Positions 1 to 13,700 are shown, counted from the first letter of the stretch. The stretch: 64,000 nt of DNA from Dillenia suffruticosa (GCA_033439265.1 JAVTVX010000018.1:8106501-8170500); one strand, 5' to 3'. The notes: generated by a model from the letters alone, not told the origin. A program made the numbers and translations.

Positions 1-537
1 CTTTACACAATGACCAATTGTTCTATCTTCATCAAATATGAAACCGAACTCACAAGGCAACTTAGCAATATCACTACACCAACAAACAAGGAGAATTCAT
101 CTCAAGACCAAACCATAACAACTAACCTTCTCAAGCTCCGCTCTTGAAAGCTTGTATCTTTGAGTTTAAACTCCTCGAGGACATGAGGCTAGATATAAGT
201 TATATATAGTTACGGCTCAATGATTTTAGTGTTAATCGAATGTTTTTGTGATCTTAGAGGTGGTGTATAGTGAAGGGTGGTATGGAAAACATGAATGAAA
301 GAGGAAAGAGAAGAAGATGGAATGGAAAGTTGCTTCTAGGAGTGGTATCCTTTGCATAAAGAGGGCCGGTTCCTCACTCAGTCCTTTAAGGTGGTGAAGT
401 GTGCTATGGCTTGAATTGCCATGTGTAGGTGGGTCCCACTACTAGAAATCCTAGTTCCCTTTCTTAATCACCATTCTTTCCCTTGCTTACTAGTCTGAAA
501 ATTCCAGTTCACTTGCTTGGCTCACCAGGTCCTAAGT
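1..537. other. Unassigned DNA left of the gypsy element
   Basis: No convincing exon or intact gene. I looked here on the minus strand for the missing last NUDT3-like exon (a VPVDI-type start after an AG acceptor) and did not find it. It probably belongs to intron 20 or to an older repeat. Confidence 0.4.
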
Positions 538-870
538 AACGCTGGGGAAAGCTTTAGGCCAGTCCGAACTCAACAATAGGACTTGAAAGAGGTGATTATG
601 GTTGTAATAATAGTTAAATATTAAGAAAATCGAATAAAATTCTTTATTGAAGGAGAAAAATATTAATAATACCATAAGTGACTTCTATTGTCCTGTTGAT
701 TTTAGTCAAGACCAACTCTAATTCTCAACTAATAAATTTTTTAAATAGTTAAATAAAATAGAAAAAATAAACAAAACATGATAGAAACTTTCTAAATAGA
801 AAAACCTAGGAAAACTAATAGGAAACTAAAGAAATTGAAACTTTCTAATTCTTTGAACCTTCCGGCATCA
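538..870 (-). repeat. 3' LTR of the left gypsy-like element
   Basis: Matches the copy at 3821-4165 with many substitutions. Shared stretches include AAATAAAATTCTTTATT and the block around ACTCAACA. It begins TGATGCCGGAAGG on the minus strand. Confidence 0.6.
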
Positions 871-1937
871 TTTTCCTCTGGTTAGAAAAAGACTCATCCT
901 CGAGACAAGACTCATCTTCATTTTTCAAGCTATGGTTGAAACCCCAGTTCACTTTTTTAACGTAATCCTTCATCTCATTGGCACGAGTTTTACCCAAGGC
1001 CTCACTATAAATATTGGCAATATAACCAGCATCAGTAAGTTCAATTCTCACTTTAAAGTAGACACGTCCACTCCCCTTCACCTGCAGACAAACTTGAAGA
1101 CCTTCCTAAAGTTTTCCATGAATAAAACAAAGAGCCTTCTGCTTCACAATCAATGAGGTCACCTAGACTTTTGCATGGTGCTTTTTTGTAATCATGAATG
1201 CTTGGAGTAATTGCCCATATTACCCTCAATTCATGACTTTGTTTAATTAGAAGTCTTGACCAGAATCTGAAGATGTTCTGGTGTGCAAGGCTAGCCAGGA
1301 CAATGAAAGAAACTTCTCTCAGTATTCTGAGTTTCTTAAAATTTTTGCTCATCCAGTTGTGGAATCTTGTCAAGAAATAATCAGGTGTATAGGGCTAGCT
1401 GAATAATTCTTCTCATAAAGCTGAAGTAGCTCATTTCTTTTGTCAAGGTCCTTTGCTTTTGGTTGCACCTCTAAGCTATCCCAGTTACCTATACAGAATC
1501 TATTATATGGATGATCCTCCAAAATTAAATGCTCTTGAAGCTGACTCTTCCTCTAGGCATCTGAGAGTAAAATTTTCAAATTCTCAGCATCAACAGCTTT
1601 AATATCTCCCATGGTAGCATCAGGTGACATGAAAGGTTGGATAAAGAAGCGCACAAATCTGTCCAAAGCCACAAAGCAATTGGTGTTAACATTAAAGTAG
1701 TAGTTGGTGTGAGAGCTTTGTTATATATTTGGCATAACTATCTTCTAATGGATATCTTTCGCTACACAAAATAGTGTATGCTCTCCGTCCCCATCATAGA
1801 TGCAGTTGTCAAAGATCGGTTCGTTTACAACTTCTGCAAGAGTTGACATCCAAAAGTGATTTCAATTTCTTGTTCACCCTCATACTCATCATACTTATCA
1901 AAAACTTGATCTAACTCTTCATCAAACACTCTACCAT

Positions 1938-2222
1938 TCACAGCATATAGTAACTGAACTTCCGGTCCCTCACGTGCTGCTTGATTTGTGGTTCCAACTT
2001 CATGAAAAGGGTCACGTTCTCAACTTCCTTTTTTGTTACAAGATATGGAAGTTCAAGTTGTTTGTGGTCATCTTTCAGAATCTCCATTTGAGTTTCTATG
2101 GGTTCCTGACGCCGCAAGGCTTGTATAGCCTGGGTCAAATCCTCAATCATTCTCCAAATCTCAGCCACCTCGTTTTGTTGCAGTTGATTCCCTCTACCTT
2201 GTGCTCCGCTTAGACCAGCCAT
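1938..2222 (-). pseudogene. gag-like N-terminal remnant of the left gypsy-like element
   Basis: A 94-codon frame starts MAGLSGAQGRGNQLQQNEVA and continues EIWRMIEDLTQAIQALRRQE, the helical start typical of plant gypsy Gag. It stops soon after; further Gag- or Pol-like words occur in broken frames down to about 850 (for example NEDESCLEDESFSNQRKMMP at the 3' end). The leader just upstream (2225-2345) holds several imperfect copies of a GTCTGAATTTCA-type motif. Confidence 0.55.
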
Positions 2223-2380
2223 TGTTCAGACACGAAAAAAAGTTCAGGTACAAAGTCAGAATTTCACGGCAGGAAAACAAGTCTGAATCTCAGGAAAAAG
2301 TCTGAATTTCAAGGGCAGGAAAGTAGTCTGAATTGCAGGGAAAAAAAAAAATCTGCCTTCTGATACTGTAGTGTGAATCA

Positions 2381-3778
2381 ACAACATCAATATGAGCTTT
2401 AATCCCAATAATTAAAGTCGGCCATTTGAGAGAGAAATATGAAAATTAAAAAAACAATAATAATAATAATAATAAATAAAATAAATAAAAAATAAAAATA
2501 AATATATATATATATATAAAATATGTTGATTTAATTTGTGCAGATTCTTCTACGCCACTCATTTCTATCCAAAGTCATCTTCTCATTTAAACCCTTAACT
2601 ATCATATCTTTACGGATAACTTGTATCCAAATTTTCAGCGGTCTACCTCTACCCTTTACTATATCTTCTATATTTAATTTCTCGATTCTCTTAACCGGTA
2701 CGTCTATGGGTCTTCTTTGCACATGTTCAAACCATTTCAGACGACACTCTCGCATCTTATCCACAATTAAACTAACTCCCAACTTGTTACAAATCTCTTC
2801 GTTTCTAATTCTATCTCTTCTAGTCTTGCCACACATCCACCTAAGTATCCTTATTTTTACAACAACCATTTTTTGTTCTTATTATTGATTAATGGTCCAA
2901 CACTCAGTACCATACAATAGTGCAGTTCTTACCGCGATTCTATAAAACTTTCTCTTCAAATGCGATAGTATCGTACGATCGCAAAGAATTTCGGATGCTC
3001 TTTTCCATTTCATCCAATCCGCTTGAATCTTATGATTCACATCCCCATCTATATTGCCACCATTTTAAATGATGGAACCACGATATTTAAATCATTCGCT
3101 TTTTGGTACATTTTGTCCATCTAATCTAATCGTTTTTTCATCATTCTGATGACTGTTGCTAAACCTACATCTCATATGTTCAGTTTTTGATCTACTCAAT
3201 CTAAACCCTTTGGATTCTAATGTGACCCTCTATAACTCTAATTTAGCATTAATACCCTCCATGATTTTATTAATCAACATTATATCATCTGCAACAAGTA
3301 TACATGAAGGTATTTTATCTTGAATGTTTTTTGTGATTTCGTGTATCACTATTGCAAAGAGGATGAGACTTAATACCGAACCTTGATAGAGCCCAATGTT
3401 AATAAAGAAGCTATCGCTCAAACCTCTGCAATTTCTTACATTGGTTACAACTCCCTAATACATATCTTTAATAAAATTAATATATTTCAAGGAAATCCCT
3501 TTCTTTATTAGCACTCACCACAATACGTCTCTAGAAATCCTATCATAAACTTTTTCTAGCTCGATGGATACTCTATGTAGGTCTCTCTTTTGTGCTCTAT
3601 ATTTCTCTATCAAATGTCTTAACAAGTGGATTGCTTCCTTGGTGGATTTTCCTGTCATAAATTCAAATTGATTTTGAGACACATTTATCTATAATCTTGG
3701 TTTATACTTTATCACTCTCCCGTAGTTTTATGATATAACTCATAAGTTTAATTCTTCTATAATTTGAGCAATCTTGTA
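2381..3778 (-). mobile_element. 5'-truncated RTE-clade LINE, copy A
   Basis: Reading on the minus strand gives the end of an RTE reverse transcriptase. It starts at QDCSNYRRIKLMSY (about 3778), passes GLYQGSVLSLILFAIVIHEI and VADDIMLI (the catalytic FADD box, with F changed to V), and ends with the C-terminal hallmark KTRRDRIRNEEICNKLGV and KMRECRLKWFEHVQRRPIDV. A spacer with TAA and TA runs follows, then a (TTG)n-type tail. A 7-bp TGAATCA at 2374-2380 and 3779-3785 flanks it and is the likely target duplication. It interrupts the gypsy-like element, so it is the younger of the two. Confidence 0.85.
2458..2520. repeat. (TAA)n and (TA)n microsatellite in the 3' part of RTE copy A
   Basis: A run of AATAAT units passes into ATATAT. 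The same AT-rich spacer is found at the matching place in the RTE copy near 19.7 kb. Confidence 0.8.
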
Positions 3779-3820
3779 TGAATCACAGGGGAAAAAAAAT
3801 TGTCTGGTATGATACAACTT

Positions 3821-4165
3821 AACGCAAAGGAATGGTTTAGGGAAATTAGAACTCAACAGTTAGGCTTAGAATACGTTGATTCTAGTTGAAAGAATAACCA
3901 AATTTTAAGAAAATCAAATAAAATTCTTTATTTTGAGAAAAAACAAAAATAATTTTATAAAGTGACTACTATAGTCCTGCTCATAATACTTAGGAGAAAC
4001 CCTAATTCTAAATTAAAAACTTTTTAACTATTTAAAATTTCGTTAATAGTTAAATAAAATATAAAAAAGAAACAAAATATAATAGGAATTTTCTAAATGG
4101 AGACCTATATAAAGAAGGAAAAATAATTGAAACTAAAAAATTTCTATTGGAATTTTCTTGTATCA
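3821..4165 (-). repeat. 5' LTR of the left gypsy-like element
   Basis: Diverged partner of the repeat at 538-870, same orientation. Heavy divergence between the two points to an old insertion. No clear initiator-Met tRNA primer site follows it. Confidence 0.55.
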
Positions 4166-4622
4166 TTAAGCCTCTAGTGCTAATTGTAATTCTAAAGCAG
4201 AATGAAAACCTAGCATACACAAGCCATACATTACACAAAGCAACCTGAGAAAACACACATTAATGCTATACTCTAATGTGCTCATGCATATGGGGCCTTT
4301 CCAATTCCGTGTCATCACAATATCCAAGTTGTCCTATCGCACTATAAACATCCCGTCATCAATTAACTTATCTACAATTATAAAAATGTTCAAAAGCCAA
4401 ACCTTTAACTCTAAGTTTTCTCAAAAACTTGGGAAGCAGATATCAATCCAAAATCTATACGGGTTCATTTTTCCTTCCTATTGATAGTACACCACATTCC
4501 TTTTTGTTTTTAAGATTTATACCATGACATTAAGAGAGACAGTCACATATATCTGTTGAACCTTCAGTGGAACATCATTTTGACCCAAATATCTGTGTAC
4601 AAAGCAATTGTACAGCTCATAC

Positions 4623-4769
4623 CTGAATCTTTTCTAGTTTTTCTAATGCGAGCTTCAAAGGGGGTGTCATTTTACAATACTTCTGTAGGAGCAACTTAGC
4701 AGCACCTTTGTCCCCTTTTGCTTGTGTTGTAAGTATCTCCTTGCTCAAACCGTTGACGGCTTCTTCAAT
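4623..4769 (-). CDS. NUDT3: NUDT3-like exon 20 (residues 715-763), last exon visible
   Basis: Encodes [20 protein letters not shown], then [20 protein letters not shown], then ALEKLEKIQ. It ends CAG|GTATGAG, a good donor. Reading through gives Val and TGA, which would also make a plausible protein end if the last exon is no longer used. Confidence 0.92.
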
Positions 4770-7700
4770 CTTTGAACAACAAACATATATTAGCAATTCT
4801 ATAGCAATTCTCTTTAACACGGAAATAAAGCCCAATATAAAGTTCTGCAGAAGATACCTTCGCAAAATCAACAGAAAAGGTATCATCAGAATGTAGTACA
4901 AATGCTCCCTTCTCAAATAACCAGTTGAACTGAAGTGCTTGTCCTTTTCTGATTGTTTCCAGCAAAAATTAGCTACCATATTAAACAGCAGACAGTTGAG
5001 AATTCACAAAAGCTTACCCATGAGCTTCCTCTAATCCAAATCGTACCGATCGAAAGCATCCAGCAAGGAAAGAAACATACATTGACTTAATCAAACTCTT
5101 GGGAAGGAAATCCTTCACCCAACAACAACAGCAATAGTTAGAAATAAACAAATAAAAATATGAGAACATAAGATAGATAGCCAAATATATAAACAGACAC
5201 CAAAGAGGATGACGTTAGGATAGATAAATACTCATTAATAACATGCTTCGATTATTTTTGTCTTATTACTTTGGTGCATGGATTGAAGTCGAAGTTCTTG
5301 TTGAGATCATGGTCATAATTGCAACACTATAAGCAGCTTTTCCATCATTTTATTTGTGATGCTGGATTTTAGAATGTAAGTGCTTATTCAGATATTCTAA
5401 TACTATTAATTTCATACTTTTGAGATAAGAATGTAAGAAATTCTCATAAATGAGATAACCAATTTGTCAATCTTTTTATTTATTTAAAATAAAAAAGAAG
5501 CAGAATTGTTTAAATGAAGCGTGAGCATCCTCACTAGCAACAAAGTATAAAGGAAGCTATATCCTTCACAAAAGAGAAGAAAAAATGAACACAGAAATAC
5601 CACTACAGTCTCCGTGTTTTCTTCCATCCATTCTGGAACACCACTGGGCTAAAGATAAAAGAAATGCCATTTAGCTTTTCAAATTTCAATCATAAAGTTA
5701 GAGAATAATCATAGGGTATCTATCTCCAAAACGAAGGATTTCCGCATTTCTCATTCTAATAATCTCTCGAAACATTCCGAAATCACTCCACTTCTCAAGA
5801 AAACAGGTGAGAAAAAGAAGATCGACTTCCTTGACCCCCTTTCAAATTTGGTCATTCACAGAACAGGCGGTGTAGACTAGCAAGCAGCTACTGTAAAATC
5901 AAAATATTTTCATTCCACTGCAACAAAGATGGTGTTGATATCAAATTATCCTTCCCCCCCCCCCTTCGTATCCCTTGAATTTTCCTTTTTGGAGAACATT
6001 GCAAATGACAATTTTGCGAACAGAATTTTACAAATAAGTCCCATCTCATTTAGTTAAGCAGGGGAGGTCATTGCATTCCCACCCAAGAATGTCCAAGAGG
6101 TGTCTGGTCAGATAACATATATGAAAATCCTGGAATGGTCATCTTTTGTACATGTCCACTGCATGTCTAATAAAGTGCTCAACGCTAATAACTCAGTAAA
6201 GTTGTCGCTGCAACATAGGCCAAAAGCACCCATCTCATCTCACAAAATTAGCAGGTGAAAAATAAAAAGACAAACCACATTAATTAAATTCAGTTCCTGA
6301 TTTCCTCTTCCACCTTCCCCCCCCCCCCAAAAAAAAATGTTGATTAACATCTGTTTACCTGCAAAACTGGTAAAAGACCAGCCAATTTTGCATGTTCTGA
6401 GTGAAATATTATTTACTTGCAACTTGCATTGTGGAAAAAAAAACCCCCCAAAAAAAATTAATGTGGATAAACATCTGTTTACTTTCAAAACTAGTAAAAG
6501 ACCAGCCAATTTTTCATGTTCTAAGTGAAATATAAATTATTTGCAACTTTCCTTGTGGAAAAAGCATTCTTCTCTGGGAACATCCATAATCCAAGATCAT
6601 GCATGGATACAACAATAGATTTGGCACAAATCCAACATCTCAGAGTTAAGAATAATACCATATAACATAATCTGATTGTAAATACAAACAGCTGATGAGT
6701 AACAAAATTTTTACTAAATTAACTAACCTGGCCGATCAGAAATTTTAGAGCCCATAGGCCAACTATGTCAGCTTTTGCCTCTTCCAAAGCAGAGTGGAGT
6801 TCTTGAAGCTCCTGTATCAGGCAAATGAAGTAGCAGATGAGAAAAACTATTCCTGCATGCATGTACATATTCTGTCCTTTATGGTTGGTACATATGAGAA
6901 AATGAATGGGGATCCAACAAAGCAGACACAAGGCACTCCAAGCTAAGGGGCCTATGGAAGCATTCTTATAGAGTAGAACAGGATGGATTATAAGTTTTCA
7001 TTCAAAAAATGGAAAGAGCATGCAATGCAAAGGAAGGAAATCTTTGTTTATCCTTGAACTTAAACTGTCAAACATAAACAAATCATTTTTGTCAGTATTA
7101 CACTTGAACGAAGCAATTGCTGAAATAATGTAAGATTAGATGGTTTTCAACAGAGATTGAATTTTGAGCTATCTTCCAAAGTAGGAACCTAAACAAAGCT
7201 ACATTTCCACAAACTTGATCTAACACTGTAGTTGTATGAATTAAAACAAATACAGTTAAGATATGCAAATATATTTGCAAATAGAAATTCCAAAATTGGA
7301 AGCAAAGAAAAGAATGGAACTAACCAATCTCACTGTGGAAGTTTGACCATTAGGAAGTGTTATTGTATGAGGACCAATCCCATGGCAACACTCATGGCAA
7401 ATAGTGTGAGTGAAGAAAGAATCAAAGTCAACATATTCTCTTTGCTCCTTTGATATGCATACATTGGCAATAGGCAAAAGAATATGCTTGAACCTGGTTG
7501 GATACAAGAGCATTAAAGATAATGAAAAATGCAAAATACAGACAAACTGGACTAAAGTGCCAAATAAATAAATAAATAATTGCAATGACGTGATTTAAAG
7601 GAAGAATTGTACTTCGCCTCAGAAACATTCTTCAGTATGACCATTGAAGTTCCACGATCTTTCACAATACGCTCATCATTTGGCAGATTAAAAGCAACAG

Positions 7701-10700
7701 TTTGTGGACCCTTCACATCCTGATCAGGGGAAATATATTCTCATACATTCTATATGTTATCTGACTAAAATAAAAGAAATTGGTATCTTAAATAGGGTCA
7801 GCCTAGTGCTTATTCATGTAGAAGGAATAAATATATTTAAAAATGTTCATCATCACAAGAGTGACTTGACTTGGCCCCTTTTCCATTGTTTTACATAACT
7901 AATCTGCCCAGCCAGCTTGGAGACCAAAATAACATTCCAAATCTGCATGTCTAGATCTCAATCTCATCTAACCATTTAATGGCTCACCAAAAGTAGATCA
8001 AAGAGAGTTCTTATTCCATAATGCCGTGTGCAATTAAAGTTTTATTTGAATGGCTAGAAAATGTACCTTTTTAGTATTTCAACATTATTCAATGTAAAGT
8101 TAAAGACTAGCATGAAATGGATTTCATAGAGCTCCAAATTGTAAATCAGAACTTAATCGAGTTGCTAATTTTTAATATTAAAGAAAACAGGATAAAAAGA
8201 ATTGCATGCAGCTCCCAGAAACTCACTCCAGAATTGTAAACCAGTTGGATAACACGGATTGGAGCAGCAATAACATCTTTTGACTTGTAAACATCATCCA
8301 TTGGAAGATTTGTTTCCAAAACCTAGAACAACATTATCAACGTTAAAGGGAAACAGATAACAACAGGAACGAGTCAATAATTTAATTGAAGATGATTTTC
8401 GATGACACACTTGTAAATGATCGCCAAACAGTTTGACTTGCATTGTCGCTTTATCATCCCGTATTCCAATAAATGACTCAAACGTAGCCTGAATGATAAG
8501 TAACAAGTGAGATACACATAACCTAAGAGAGATACAAATTTTACAGCAAATCAGCAGATTCATGCAGCAAGAAGATACATCAAGCTCCATAATAAACTTT
8601 AAGTGGCGGGCCAGAGTGCTTTTCACCGCTAGCCTCTAGCATCAGTAAGCTCACCAAAGAGTGGTTTGGTTTAGATTCCCTTCTGGCAATTACAGACTAT
8701 AAAAATTTTCACCATTATTTGATGCATCCAAAACCCTAAGACTGTTATTAGTAATAAAGAAGCCACTCCCAAACAGGGTTACAAAACGCTGCCAATCAGG
8801 CCTAGCATGAAAATTTCAGCAATGTTATCAGCTGATCTTCCGTACATCCTATGCAATAGGCATAATTTCAGATGAATTAAAGATAAAGTTGCAGTTTCTA
8901 TCAAACATTAACCCGTCTAGCTCAAAGGTTTAACATCTTATTATACAAGGATAAATAGATTTTACTTGAGAAAAGTAAAATCTAATAAGATAAGTGTTTT
9001 AATTGTAGAAAATTTTGTACTAATGCTGCAACTTTTCAAAGGAAATCCAGTTACCAACAATATCAGGTATCTTTTGGGCCGCACAAATTCTAGTATTACA
9101 TGGTACATTGTCGATAAGCATCAAATAGTGTTTCATGATGCACATACATCACATAAAAGATAACAAGGGAACTTTCTGCTTTGTGGTTCAAATGAAATTG
9201 CTACAAATCTTTGTGAAGATAATTTATTTTGGTGAAATAACTTTTAAATGTACTTTAAGACCTCACGTTGCAGACCTAAAACTACCTTCATAACTAACAG
9301 TTGAACATCAACATGTACAATAACAAATAGTTTACTTTCTGCATCATTTTTAGATTCCTGCTGCTCTCTCCTGTCTACGTAATGAACAAGAGCCCCATGA
9401 GTTAGGAATCGACACTTGACATTTTTTAAATTGACAGAACATCTTGGGAACTAGTCAAGCCTAACTGATGTCAAAAACCAGTCTTAGAAATCTATTAATT
9501 TCCTATAACCTTTTAAAGCCAAAAAAAAAAAAGGTTACTAATTTTAATGCAAGCAATTTAGGCCAAATAAGCAGCATCCATAAACACAAGCTACTAATCC
9601 TAAATATATAAGATATTTACCAAAATGTATGAAAATGAAAAAAATAATTCATATTTGCCAATAAGATATCATAAAGACAGGAAAACTATGCACGAAAGGT
9701 CCAAATGCCAAATACCTTGTATCCAAATAGTGCATCTTCATATGTCTCATATGGGCCAATTGTGATATCCAACTTAGAATCCTACAAAGAAAAAGAGACC
9801 GATAAAAAAGACATTTAGAGTTTCAAGGTATTTTTAGATATTTCTACTATTGGGTTATCTCAGTTAATGGGATTGTAATTTTGAGCTTTGTACGGATCTA
9901 ACGCCATTAAAAAAAAATTAAAACAACACACTCGGAAAAATATATCAAAAAATAACCCACCTATATCGAGTCTTCAAGACTCGACATGCACTGTTCATGC
10001 ATGTCGAGTCTTTAAGACTTGACATATTGTAAAAAAGAGGCATGTCAAGAGTTGAACCCACGACATGCAACATGTTGTGAGTTGAATTCCCGATATACAG
10101 CATGTCGAATGTTCAACTCTTAGCATGGCTACTGTGCAAGTCGAGAGTTCAACTCTCGACAAGACACTGTGCATGTCGAGAGTTCAACTCTCGACATGTT
10201 CACAATAAACCCCCCACGCCCCTTCTTTCTTTTCTTCCTTCTCTTTTTTCTTTCCTTCTTCCATTCTGCCTCTCCTCTACTCCGCCACGGACGAACGCCT
10301 TCTCTCCCACTGCGCGCACGATCTGCAACAGCCAACGATACCTGCAACCTTGGGGAAGTGAACTGATCGCGATCCAGAGCTTTGGGAAGCTCTGCACGTG
10401 AAATTTGACAAAGGTAAATTGTTGTTTGTCTTCTGTGACTTGAAATTTTATATGTTTATATTGGTTAAATTTTGATGTACATTGTTAAATTGATGTGTTC
10501 TTTGTTGATTGAACTAAATTTTGTAGAAATGTAATTAGATATTTAGGGTTTAGGTTTGTTAGAAATTAATATTTATTTAGGGATTAGGGTTTTTTTTTAA
10601 TTTGGGATAAAATTAAGATTTAGGGTTTTTTGATAAATGTATGAATAAGTAAATTTAGTTAAATTTATTATTTGTAATTAAATTAAATTAGAATATTTTT

Positions 10701-13700
10701 TGATAAATTTAGTTATTGTTTGTTGTTTTGTTAAAAATTTAAATTTAAGGTTTTAATTAAAAATTGTATTAAATTTATTACTTATAGTTAAATTTAGGAT
10801 TTTAAAATATATAAATTTATTTTTTATAGTTATACTGAAAATTGAAATGAATTTTGTATTATCTTAAATTGTCATTTTCAATTATATATTAATAAAATGT
10901 TTTTTGATATTAAGTAAAAATGGCGGATATGGTGAGATTGTTATGTATATAAATGATGAAATTGCGAAGAGTGAGAATGAAGTGGGTTATGACCGTGAAC
11001 CTTCGAAGTTGATTCGAGTGAAAAAAAATTCATCTTTTAATGAACTGGTATCCGTGGTGTATAAGGGTTTTCGAATCAATTCGACAAGACAACATGTAGA
11101 GATTTTTCATCGCTGTCCCATGTCACACATGGAAGGGGGAATGTAAGGTACGTATTGGTACCGATTAGTGATGATGACATTTTGAACTTGATGGAGTTTG
11201 CGGTGGCTATGAGAGTGCGTACAACTCATGAATTGTATATAAAGACATACAATGGTCGGACGTCTGTGTCTGTGCAACAAGATTGCAATTATGTGGATGA
11301 ATATCCACATATCGAATCTCGAGTGGATCTTGCTATGGCAGATGTGGATTATGATGTGGATGAAGATGAAATGGTGGAAGAAGAGGCCGAAGAAGATGCC
11401 TAAGAAGAGGATGATGATGAAGAAGATGTTAGAGAAGTTGGTCGTCATTGTGGTGGTAGTTCTACAAACCAGATAATGTTTGGGTCATCCTCAATGCCTG
11501 CATCCATTGGTGGTGGTAGGAGATATGTCTATAACGGAGTTGATGAGTCAATTCCTTTCATGAGAACTGCACAGGATGGAGATAGTTATGTGACTTTTAA
11601 GGAAGATTGTAGATTGACAATCGATTGTGGTAGTTTTAGCGATAAATTGAAGAAAGGGATGAGATTTGAGTCGAAGGATCAACTTATACTTTTTGTAAAA
11701 TTGCATCATGTGGAGAATCATTATCAATTTCGTGTTGGGAGATCAACTCTATACTTTGGACAACAGTATGTACTCAAAGAGATGAAGGTTGTAGGTGGCG
11801 GTGGCGGTTGCGTGCACGTAAAACAAGACTACTTGGTGCCTTTGTGATAACTGTTGTGGAGGGACAACACGCATGTGTCAATGCTAGGTTAACGCAGGAT
11901 CATAGGCAGTTGGATTCAAATTTGATGGCTCGATATTTTTTTAACTATGTAAGGAAAGACCCAAGTGTCAAAGTATCTTTCCTACGAACCATTATGACGA
12001 GAGAACCACGTATGCAGTTTCCCAAAAACAAGTTTGGGCCGCAAAAAAAAAGATCGTAGAAATGGTATACGGGGATTGGGATGAATCATACAAAGAGCAG
12101 CCTCGAGTTTTGGATGCAATTATGCAAAGGAATCCGGGATCACAAGTATCATGGAAGTTGGGTCCGGCCCGAGCGAATGGTGAAATGGTTTTTGAAGCTA
12201 TGTTTTGGGCATTTGGTCCTAATATCATGGCATTTAGGAGTTGTCGGCCATTGATAAGTATAGATGAGACTCATTTGTATGGGAAATACAAGTACAAGTT
12301 GTTGATTGCATGCAGTATGGATGGACCGAATCACAGTGTCATTGGAATTCAGCTTGGTGGATGTAGAGTCGCTAGCCTCGTGGTCGTGGTTTTTGATGTG
12401 CGTGCAAGACTATGTTGTCTTAGATAGGAAGGGTCCAATTTGCTTGATTTCAGAGCGACATGAAGGGATAAGAGCAACTGTTGCTCGTTCGGAGTTTGGA
12501 TGGTCGCCTCCGCATACTGTGTGGCGCTTTTGCATGAGACATGTCGCGAGTAATTTTAACACGCATCACAAAAGTCAAGTTTGTAAGAGAATCACCACTA
12601 TTGTTGTATTACAACGACAACGCAGGAAATTTGATCTATATATGGTGAGGATGAAGAAGATAAAATATGATGCCCCCGATTACTTTGCGAACATTGCCCC
12701 TGAACAGTAGACCCTCTCTCACGATGGTGGCTTTCGTTATGGCTATATGACGACCAATATCAGTGAAAGTTATAATGCCATGCTAAAAGGTACAAAAAAT
12801 CTATCTGTTTCTGTTTTGGTACTTAAGACATTTTATAATATGGTGAACTATTTTGAAGCTAGAATTGGTGAGGCAAAAGCAGGAATGGCAAGAGGAGAGT
12901 GGTACATGAAGTATGCAAATGCCATGTTAGGAAGGTGGATAAACACCGCTAACCTCCATACTGTTGTCTCTTTTAGTAGGGAGAATGAGATTTTCGAGAT
13001 AGAAATAGGTCATAGACAAACACGGTATGGTCACAAAGGAGGTAATAAACAGATCGTCGACGTCAATAATAAATATTGCACATGCGGGAAGTGGCAAACG
13101 TATAGAATACCTTGCTCGCATGCAATCGCTGCACTAACATAGACGATAATCGACGTTCATATGATTGTCAGAAAATGGTATATGTGGGAGCAATAGCATA
13201 GAGTGTACGAGTCATATTTTTCACCAGTGGAAGACAGATCTGGATGGCCCCTTAGGTCGTACCCAACTATCATTCTGAACGTATCACTAAAGCGTGAGAA
13301 AGGGAGACCAAAGTCATCTCGATTTCATAACAAGATGGATATTCGAGAATCATCTTCGCGGATATCGTGTGGCAGTTGTAGTGTCGAGGGTCATAATTAG
13401 AGAAGATGCACGAAACAAATGAGTTGTGGTCTTTGTGGGCGACAGGGTCACAATCGAAGAAATTACCCAACTATATCACGAGAAAATTGATAGTATTTGT
13501 ATTATAGTTAGAATTTATGTATTGCTTATTATAACGGATATCATGTATTTGTAAACTATTGTAATATTTTGTATTTATTGAGTCTTGATATTTTCAACTT
13601 AAATGTGTCTTCACATTCATTTTTATAATTGAGTATTTATATTTTTTTTAATAACTGATATTTATTTGTAATCTAAATTATTTTTTCTTTGTTTATTTTG

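Larger units (their letters stand above)
537..4165 (-). mobile_element. Old internally deleted Ty3/gypsy-like LTR element with a nested LINE
   Basis: Two diverged direct repeats of about 335 bp, both read on the minus strand from TGAT (4165 and 870), bracket a short interior. A purine tract (CCAGAGGAAAATGATGC) precedes the left copy, which fixes it as the 3' LTR, as in other gypsy elements. The interior holds a gag-like start but no recognisable reverse transcriptase, so the element was probably non-autonomous or has lost pol. An RTE LINE (2381-3778) splits the leader between the 5' LTR and gag. It sits in intron 20 of the NUDT3-like gene, in the sense direction. LTR inner ends are approximate. 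Confidence 0.65.

Noticed and set aside
4540..4570. Alternative last exon of the NUDT3-like gene (VQQIYVTVSLNVMV then stop) after an AG near 4563
   Set aside because: It would need a very short intron of about 60 bp with a poor acceptor, and the peptide has no similarity to the expected VPVDI-type tail.
10102..10401. Overlapping frames of 65-99 codons on both strands
   Set aside because: They are shadows of the palindrome array and the pyrimidine-rich leader at the MULE left end.
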